From positions 1 through 6,680 of the forward strand of contig CAYGRM010000369.1 in the NCBI GenBank assembly GCA_964352225.1: a DNA stretch of 6,680 bases, in the 5' to 3' direction. This DNA comes from CAJQQY01 sp964352225. Lineage in GTDB: Bacteria > Bacteroidota > Bacteroidia > Chitinophagales > Saprospiraceae. The notes beneath the pieces were generated by a model. That model saw only the letters and a program-made list of their open reading frames with translations, ran no database searches and was not told the DNA's origin. How positions within the stretch are numbered: the first letter of the stretch is position 1; every line of letters starts with the position of its first letter. The position numbers were made by a program, and so were the translations under genes. Shown here one piece after another: positions 1 through 3,671 of the stretch.

Positions 1-90
1 CATGAATTCTTTAAAATTTAAAACTTCCGTATAAAATTTAAAAGCTGAGATCGGGTCATCAACGACGACACTTACCATTTTGATTTTCAT
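1..90 (-). CDS. VOC/glyoxalase-family protein, N-terminal fragment (runs off the window edge)
   Basis: An open frame starts with ATG at 90 and reads leftward for 30 codons to the edge without a stop. The peptide begins MKIKMVSVVVDDPISAFKFY and continues TEVLNFKEFM. A beta strand followed by V-D-D, then A-x-x-F-Y-T-E-V-L-x-F, is the classic first beta-alpha unit of the vicinal oxygen chelate superfamily (glyoxalase I, bleomycin resistance, extradiol dioxygenase relatives), which are metal-binding cytosolic enzymes or binding proteins. The usual first metal ligand (His or Gln on strand 1) is not obvious: the strand reads M-V-S-V-V-V, as in many glyoxalase-like proteins of unknown substrate. The start is supported because the motif sits at the expected distance from the N-terminus. 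No Shine-Dalgarno site is visible and the upstream stretch is A/T-rich. A terminator at 194-227 separates it from the hydroxylase gene on the same strand, so it is probably its own unit. Substrate cannot be inferred. Confidence 0.72.
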   Translation of the reverse strand, partial: MKIKMVSVVVDDPISAFKFYTEVLNFKEFM

Positions 91-254
91 ATTTTTGAAA
101 TTTTAAAAGTGATAAAATACCTAGCTAAGTTTCTATTAAAAAATCTCATACTTGATTTTCTTCTTTTGTAAAAATAACTAAATAGCACTAAATAAAAAAA
201 GCCACTATTTATTTAAAAATAGTAGCTAATGTTAGTGTGTTAATTTGTTTTCAA
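91..254. other. Intergenic region between VOC gene and hydroxylase gene
   Basis: This A/T-rich gap holds the terminator of the hydroxylase unit (194-227) and must hold the promoter of the VOC gene, but no sequence matching TTG-N19-TAnnTTTG was found on the minus strand. The nearest candidate is TATTTTATC (minus strand, about 112-120), which matches poorly. No further gene was seen. Confidence 0.5.
194..227 (-). terminator. Rho-independent terminator of the regulator-hydroxylase unit
   Basis: Read on the minus strand, GCTACTATTT, a short A/T loop and AAATAGTGGC form a 10-position stem with one mismatch (arms 201-210 and 217-226). A run of seven T residues follows directly (the A run at 194-200 on the plus strand). 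It lies 28 nt beyond the hydroxylase stop codon, the expected place for an intrinsic terminator. Confidence 0.8.
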
Positions 255-1340
255 TTAGGTTATATTCAGATGTGAATTATCACAAAATGGGTTAGTCTTT
301 GAATGTTTGCAATTACAAAGTCGTGCATTGATTTTCTTTTTCACCTCAAAAGGCAAGGGTTTGAATTTAGAACCATGGTGCGATCCATCACAAAAAGGTT
401 GACTCTTACTAAAACCACATTGACAAAAAAGATACGTTTTATTGGGTTCTAACTCTACTCTTGATGGTTCTAAAGTGGTCGTTTTTTCTCTTTTATAATC
501 TCTCGCTATTTCACTTCCTGATTTATCAGAACCAACTACTGGCCACAAATAACTTGCAGTCCATTTATCTTTAGGATCGTTCACTAAACCATATTCAGTT
601 GGAAATTGTCGAGTATATTTTGCCGTTCCAAATATCTGATCCCATAGAGAAAACATATTTCCAAAATTACCATTTGGGTCACTCACATTATCCGCCATAG
701 ATTTTCCATGATGTGCATGATGAAAAGCTGGGGTAACAATTATCCTTTCTAACAATGTAATTACGGGATTTAAAAAAGGACGGTTGTAAAAGAACTTATC
801 CCATGATATAGTACTATGTGAACCTATAATTACTAATTGTTTGAGGATTAAACCAAGTGCCACACCTTTAGCTCCTCCAAGAAAAATCACAATTCCTACC
901 CACCACAAATTTGGCATTATGACATAATACAATGCTGCATTTCGATAGGAAACAAAAAAGCCCATCTCTTCTGCTTGGTGATGGGGTCGATGTAATTTCC
1001 AAAGAAATTCATACTCGTGTGCAGAGCGGTGATACCAATATTGCATCACGTCATCGATGAATAAATAAAAAGGAAGCATCAACCATAGACTCCATTCAGA
1101 AATCATATTTTGAGCAGAAGGAAATAAAAATCTACCTAGAAAAAAAACGGAAGCCACAATTGCTGGTTTGATTAAAATGGAAAGTACAAAGAAGCCTCCG
1201 GCCTCTTGAACCCAATCTCCAAAATTTCTTTTAGTGCTAGCTAGATAACCAGCAATAACCTCAGCTATAAAGAAAACTATGATGATTCCAAATACGACAT
1301 AAGCATCTAAGTTTTCGATCCCAAATAGTGCCTTATCCAT
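255..1340 (-). CDS. Membrane fatty acid hydroxylase/sterol desaturase-family protein fused to a tandem CDGSH iron-sulfur domain
   Basis: This 361-residue protein joins two modules. Residues 1 to about 245 are a fatty acid hydroxylase/sterol desaturase-type integral membrane di-iron enzyme, with hydrophobic segments near 13-33, 49-73, 84-97 and 137-173. The histidine clusters expected for the iron ligands are present: HRSAH (104-108), HRPHH (117-121) and HHAHH (207-211). After a linker, residues 300-360 carry two CDGSH-type motifs of pattern C-x-C-x2-S-x3-P-x-C-D-x-S-H. The first uses C306, C308, C317 and H321 (CDGSH); the second uses C342, C344, C353 and H357 (CDNSH). In this family each motif binds one 2Fe-2S cluster through three Cys and one His. 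Seen: both modules are intact in one frame. Inferred: the cluster domain may pass electrons to the di-iron site, as cytochrome b5 does in some fatty acid hydroxylases. The substrate (fatty acid, sterol, hopanoid, carotenoid or aminolipid) is unknown. The gene follows a Crp/Fnr-type regulator by 74 nt and ends before a clear terminator. Confidence 0.9.
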   Translation of the reverse strand: MDKALFGIENLDAYVVFGIIIVFFIAEVIAGYLASTKRNFGDWVQEAGGFFVLSILIKPAIVASVFFLGRFLFPSAQNMISEWSLWLMLPFYLFIDDVMQYWYHRSAHEYEFLWKLHRPHHQAEEMGFFVSYRNAALYYVIMPNLWWVGIVIFLGGAKGVALGLILKQLVIIGSHSTISWDKFFYNRPFLNPVITLLERIIVTPAFHHAHHGKSMADNVSDPNGNFGNMFSLWDQIFGTAKYTRQFPTEYGLVNDPKDKWTASYLWPVVGSDKSGSEIARDYKREKTTTLEPSRVELEPNKTYLFCQCGFSKSQPFCDGSHHGSKFKPLPFEVKKKINARLCNCKHSKTNPFCDNSHLNIT

Positions 1341-1372
1341 TTATTCTAATTTTTGAAATGAAAAATTTGCTC

Positions 1373-1382
1373 GGTAAAATTA
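1373..1382 (-). promoter_or_regulatory. Possible -7 promoter element for the hydroxylase gene
   Basis: The minus strand reads TAATTTTACC here, 32 nt before the ATG at 1340. The same ten bases occur 28 nt before the upstream regulator gene. TAATTTTA differs from the Bacteroidota -7 consensus TAnnTTTG only in its last base. No TTG lies at the expected -33 distance, so this is a weak call; transcription may simply read through from the regulator gene. Confidence 0.35.
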
Positions 1383-1414
1383 GATGAAATAAAATAGAAT
1401 ACACTTTACATATG

Positions 1415-2011
1415 TTAATTATTGGATTTGCTTCTTCGCTTAATAATTCGGGAAAGAGAGACAGGTGTGATGCCTAAATAATTGGCGATATGTTTATTAA
1501 ATGCCGTTTGAAAAAATTGAGGACTGCGTTCTAATAGTGCTTCATAACGCTCCTCAGGAGTAAGGTTTATAAGTGACTCTACGCGGGAAATGAGCGTCAG
1601 AATATTTTCTTGCAGCGCTTCAAAATTAACTCGAATCAAGTTAGGATGTTTTTTCCCTAAAGTTTTTAATTCATCATATTTGAATACCAAAAGTTCCGTT
1701 TCCAAAATTGATTCAAAGGTATATTTTGTTGGTTGATTATGAAAAAGACTTTCAGGAGCACCAGAAATAGTATGCTCAGGTCGGAGGAAAATATTCTTCT
1801 CTTCTCCTTTTTTATTGATAAAATAACCACGAACCATTCCTTTTAAAGTAAAAAATGAGATTGGACTATTTTGACCACTTCTGATAATAATTTCTTTGTT
1901 GTGAAGTTTACGAAATTCGCTAATTTCTAATAATGCTTTAATATCCCCTTTCGTAAGAAATGGATACGTTGATTTTAAAACTTGTTTAGCTCTTTCAATG
2001 CATTCTTCCAT
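1415..2011 (-). CDS. Crp/Fnr-family transcriptional regulator
   Basis: This 198-residue protein has the usual length and layout of Bacteroidota Crp/Fnr-like regulators. Residues about 25-115 form the cyclic-nucleotide-binding-like beta barrel, 124-161 the dimerisation helix region, and 151-196 the C-terminal helix-turn-helix, with the HTH core HIANYLGITPVSLSRIIKR at 174-192. The phosphate-binding cassette of true cAMP receptors (FGE followed by R-x-A/S) is not conserved: the equivalent stretch around 81-98 reads SGAPESLFHNQPTKYT. The protein has a single cysteine (C4), so it lacks the cysteine set of an Fnr oxygen-sensing iron-sulfur cluster. It is therefore a family member whose signal, if any, is unknown. 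The hydroxylase-CDGSH gene lies 74 nt downstream on the same strand and is the likeliest target or operon partner. The divergent hydrolase starts 282 nt away. The ATG at 2011 is the first suitable start and gives a normal N-terminus. Confidence 0.9.
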   Translation of the reverse strand: MEECIERAKQVLKSTYPFLTKGDIKALLEISEFRKLHNKEIIIRSGQNSPISFFTLKGMVRGYFINKKGEEKNIFLRPEHTISGAPESLFHNQPTKYTFESILETELLVFKYDELKTLGKKHPNLIRVNFEALQENILTLISRVESLINLTPEERYEALLERSPQFFQTAFNKHIANYLGITPVSLSRIIKRRSKSNN

Positions 2012-2039
2012 TCGTTATTCTTCTTTGAAATTTCAGGAT

Positions 2040-2049
2040 GGTAAAATTA
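2040..2049 (-). promoter_or_regulatory. Possible -7 promoter element for the Crp/Fnr-family gene
   Basis: The minus strand reads TAATTTTACC, one base from the Bacteroidota -7 pattern TAnnTTTG, 28 nt before the start codon at 2011. It is identical over ten bases to the word before the hydroxylase gene. There is no TTG at the -33 position. If used, it would give a leader of roughly 20-25 nt, normal for this phylum. Confidence 0.4.
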
Positions 2050-2064
2050 CGTAATCATTTTGGT

Positions 2065-2078
2065 AGATTGATAAATCT
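2065..2078. promoter_or_regulatory. Operator-like inverted repeat AGATT-N4-AATCT
   Basis: AGATTGATAAATCT is a perfect 5-4-5 inverted repeat. The layout, though not the base sequence, is that of Crp/Fnr-type sites (TTGAT-N4-ATCAA for Fnr). It lies 16 bp upstream of the possible -7 element of the regulator gene, where autoregulation could act. Short A/T-rich repeats also arise by chance, so this is a candidate only. Confidence 0.25.
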
Positions 2079-2080
2079 TG

Positions 2081-2097
2081 TAGAAAAGAGTTTTCTA
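2081..2097. promoter_or_regulatory. Operator-like inverted repeat TAGAAAA-N3-TTTTCTA
   Basis: TAGAAAAGAGTTTTCTA has two perfect 7-bp half-sites around GAG. The same half-sites, with a 2-bp centre, make up the perfect palindrome inside the protease promoter at 3431-3448. It lies about 70-86 bp upstream of the regulator start codon, next to the 2065-2078 repeat. Confidence 0.35.
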
Positions 2098-2100
2098 TAT

Positions 2101-2168
2101 TAGACTTCATTCTAAATGAAGTTGTATAGGAGAACGTAAAACGTTCAACGTCCATCGAATAAAGTCTA
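2101..2168. repeat. Nested palindromic segment
   Basis: The ends TAGACTTCATTC (2101-2112) and GAATAAAGTCTA (2157-2168) are inverted repeats with one mismatch. Inside are two perfect small hairpins: ACTTCATT/AATGAAGT (2104-2111 and 2115-2122) and GAACGT/ACGTTC (2132-2137 and 2141-2146, loop AAA). The first uses the same bases as the left outer arm, so the two structures are mutually exclusive. It could be a small miniature element or a structured RNA; no evidence here decides. Confidence 0.4.
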
Positions 2169-2192
2169 TTTATTTTTTTCAAAAACTTCCGT

Positions 2193-2202
2193 TATCTTTT
2201 GC
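2193..2202 (+). promoter_or_regulatory. Weak candidate promoter for the alpha/beta hydrolase gene
   Basis: TATCTTTTGC resembles the Bacteroidota -7 pattern TAnnTTTG but has one extra base between TA and TTTG, and no TTG is found at the -33 position. It is the best match on the plus strand between the two divergent genes. If used, the transcript would begin at about the foot of the 2211-2281 hairpin. Confidence 0.2.
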
Positions 2203-2210
2203 TAGAAAAA

Positions 2211-2281
2211 GTATTACGAAGCTCCTGCTTCATCGCAAACTAAGATTATCAATTAGCTACGAAGCGGGAGCTTCGTAGTAC
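2211..2281. repeat. Long REP-like hairpin abutting the hydrolase start
   Basis: Arms 2211-2231 and 2261-2281 pair over 21 positions, with two G-T wobbles and no mismatch, around a 29-nt spacer. Each arm contains its own small palindrome: GAAGC-TCCT-GCTTC at 2218-2231, and CTACGAAGC-GGGA-GCTTCGTAG at 2257-2278, a perfect 9-bp stem with a GNRA-type loop. This pair-of-palindromes design resembles repetitive extragenic palindromes. It is followed by no T run, so it is unlikely to be a terminator. It ends 12 nt before the ATG at 2294. Only one copy is in the window, so its repeat status is inferred. Confidence 0.6.
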
Positions 2282-2293
2282 AAACGAAACGAA

Positions 2294-3172
2294 ATGAATT
2301 TTAACGAATGGAAAAACTCTGGTCAATTTTTAACCTACAAAAATCAACATCAGATTTTCTACCAAGAAACTGGAAAAGGAGAAACACTTTTATTACTTCA
2401 TGGATTTCCAACAGCTTCTTGGGATTGGAATAAAATATGGGATTCATTGGCAGAGCAATATCATTTGGTTGCTCCTGACTTTATCGGTTTTGGGTTTTCG
2501 GACAAACCTAAAAAGTATCCTTATTCGATCATGGATCAGGCTGATTTAGTCGAAGATTTTATTGCGAAAAAGAAAATTACCAAGGCTCATATTTTATCAC
2601 ATGATTATGGTGATACCGTTTTGCAAGAAATTCTAGCGAGATTTATTGATCGAAAAAATTCAGGAAAAAATGGTTTTGAAATTCAATCAATCGTCTTGCT
2701 TAATGGTGGGTTATTTCCAGAAACGCATCAAGCACTTCCGATTCAAAAATTGTTGATTAGTCCAGTCGGAAGTATGCTTGTATATTTTTTAAATCAAAAA
2801 AAATTAAAAAAGTCGTTTGATAATATTTTCGGAAAAGATACTCAAGCAACCGAAAAAGAGATGGATGAGTTCTATGCCTTGATGGAATATAAAAATGGAA
2901 AGATGATTTTCCATAAATTAATTCGCTACATGAGTGATCGAAAAAAGTATCGAGAACGCTGGGTAGCCGCTTTGCAAAATTCACCTGTTCCAATTTTATT
3001 GATCAATGGAGCAGCCGATCCGATATCTGGAAGACACATGACTGAGCGGTATCGAGAGCTAATTCCTAATCCCGTAATTGTATTGTTAGAAAAAATAGGA
3101 CATTATCCTCAGACAGAGGCTCCCGAGGAGGTATTGAATGCGTATTTTGATTTCAGAAAAAAAATAAGGTAG
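2294..3172 (+). CDS. Alpha/beta hydrolase, MEST-like (epoxide hydrolase/haloalkane dehalogenase-related)
   Basis: This 292-residue protein is a complete alpha/beta-fold hydrolase. The oxyanion-hole motif HGFP is at 36-39, the nucleophile elbow SHDYGD at 102-107 gives Asp104 as nucleophile, the likely acid is D242 (NGAADP) and the catalytic His is H270 (GHYPQTEAPEEV). An Asp nucleophile together with HGxP is typical of the epoxide hydrolase/haloalkane dehalogenase branch. The residue after the nucleophile is Tyr, not the Trp that binds halide in dehalogenases, which argues against dehalogenase activity. From memory, several stretches (DFxGFGFSDKP, LSHDYGD, NGGLFPETH, the C-terminal HYPQ) closely resemble animal MEST/PEG1 and its bacterial homologues, whose substrate is not established. 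There is no signal peptide, so it is cytosolic. The start at 2294 gives the expected N-terminus. The upstream hairpin ends 12 nt away and no Shine-Dalgarno site is present. No clear terminator follows. Confidence 0.9.
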   Translation: MNFNEWKNSGQFLTYKNQHQIFYQETGKGETLLLLHGFPTASWDWNKIWDSLAEQYHLVAPDFIGFGFSDKPKKYPYSIMDQADLVEDFIAKKKITKAHILSHDYGDTVLQEILARFIDRKNSGKNGFEIQSIVLLNGGLFPETHQALPIQKLLISPVGSMLVYFLNQKKLKKSFDNIFGKDTQATEKEMDEFYALMEYKNGKMIFHKLIRYMSDRKKYRERWVAALQNSPVPILLINGAADPISGRHMTERYRELIPNPVIVLLEKIGHYPQTEAPEEVLNAYFDFRKKIR

Positions 3173-3389
3173 TTTTAAAAAAAAGGGTTCACTTTTATTA
3201 CATTTTATTCTAATACAATAGAACATCATAGGATAGTTTAGTAATTTGGATAAATTCGGTGAACCTAAAATTTAATATGGAAATTAGGCTCAAATTGAAA
3301 CAAAATTAATACCATCAAAACTACCGATAACGATATTTTTATTCTATTTATATCCTCAAAATAAAGAAAAACCATATAAAATTTCACTA

Positions 3390-3401
3390 GCGAAATTTCG
3401 C
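3390..3401. promoter_or_regulatory. Perfect 12-bp palindrome upstream of the protease promoter
   Basis: GCGAAATTTCGC is fully self-complementary. It also overlaps a second inverted repeat, AAATTTC (3379-3385) with GAAATTT (3392-3398). Its centre is 44 bp upstream of the centre of the palindrome in the promoter. An upstream regulator site is possible; function is unknown. Confidence 0.3.
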
Positions 3402-3424
3402 AAAAATAATCACTAAGTATTTAG

Positions 3425-3453
3425 TTGTTTTTAGAAAATATTTTCTAAGTTTG
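3425..3453 (+). promoter_or_regulatory. Probable sigma-A promoter of the protease gene
   Basis: TTG (3425-3427), an 18-bp spacer and TAAGTTTG (3446-3453) match the Bacteroidota promoter TTG-N19-TAnnTTTG at every specified base. Transcription would start near 3460, leaving a leader of about 210 nt, long for one gene. A nearer alternative, TAATTTTT at 3644-3651, lacks the final G and a TTG. The spacer is largely occupied by an 18-bp palindrome. Confidence 0.55.
3431..3448. promoter_or_regulatory. Perfect 18-bp palindrome inside the protease promoter, candidate operator
   Basis: TTAGAAAATATTTTCTAA is completely self-complementary. It fills most of the spacer and overlaps the first three bases of the -7 element, so a bound protein would block polymerase. 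Its half-site TAGAAAA/TTTTCTA is the same as in the inverted repeat beside the regulator gene (2081-2097). Confidence 0.4.
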
Positions 3454-3536
3454 TCAAACCCAAGTAACACAAAAACTTTCACCCTTAGACATAAATCAAA
3501 TCCTTCCCTTATCAAAATAAATAACTAGGTCAGTTC

Positions 3537-3602
3537 CTTTGCCCAAAATGCAAAGTACTCTCTTTTTTTTTGTTGAAAAATCAACTGAACTGCCATTGGC
3601 AG
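3537..3602 (+). other. Three short hairpins in the protease leader
   Basis: CTTTGC/GCAAAG (3537-3542 and 3550-3555) is followed eight bases later by nine T residues (3563-3571). Next come GTTGA-AAAA-TCAAC (3572-3585) and CTGCC-ATT-GGCAG (3590-3602). The first resembles a weak terminator or attenuator, but its stem is only 6 bp and the T run is detached. The cluster is suggestive only. Confidence 0.25.
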
Positions 3603-3671
3603 AACAGAATTCCTATGCCCACATTTTAGATAAAACTATCATTTAATTTTTAATCTAACTAAACTTTATTT

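Larger units (their letters stand above)
2012..2293. other. Divergent intergenic region rich in inverted repeats
   Basis: The 282 nt between the regulator and hydrolase genes contain no gene that could be supported. They hold, in order, a promoter-like word (2040-2049), two operator-like inverted repeats (2065-2078 and 2081-2097), a nested palindromic segment (2101-2168), a possible plus-strand promoter near 2193-2202, and a long hairpin (2211-2281). Each is listed separately. Confidence 0.7.
3173..3671. other. 499-nt intergenic region upstream of the protease
   Basis: No coding region could be supported here. The first 200 nt are A/T-rich and lack an obvious terminator for the hydrolase gene; GGTTCAC (3186-3192) and GTGAACC (3259-3265) are inverted but 66 nt apart. 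The rest holds two perfect palindromes, a promoter for the protease and a leader of about 210 nt containing three short hairpins, described separately. Confidence 0.7.

Noticed and set aside
1415..2011. Calling the regulator a cAMP receptor protein or an oxygen-sensing Fnr
   Set aside because: The cAMP phosphate cassette is not conserved and only one cysteine (C4) is present, so neither ligand is supported.
2757..2993. Minus-strand open frame of 78 codons
   Set aside because: It lies wholly inside the well-supported alpha/beta hydrolase gene on the opposite strand and its product matches no recognisable family.
2294..3172. Naming the hydrolase a haloalkane dehalogenase
   Set aside because: Although it has an Asp nucleophile and HGFP, the halide-stabilising Trp after the nucleophile is replaced by Tyr, and the overall sequence looks closer to MEST.
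3186..3265. Inverted repeat GGTTCAC/GTGAACC after the hydrolase gene as a terminator
   Set aside because: The 7-bp arms are separated by 66 nt and no T run follows the second arm, so a functional intrinsic terminator is unlikely.
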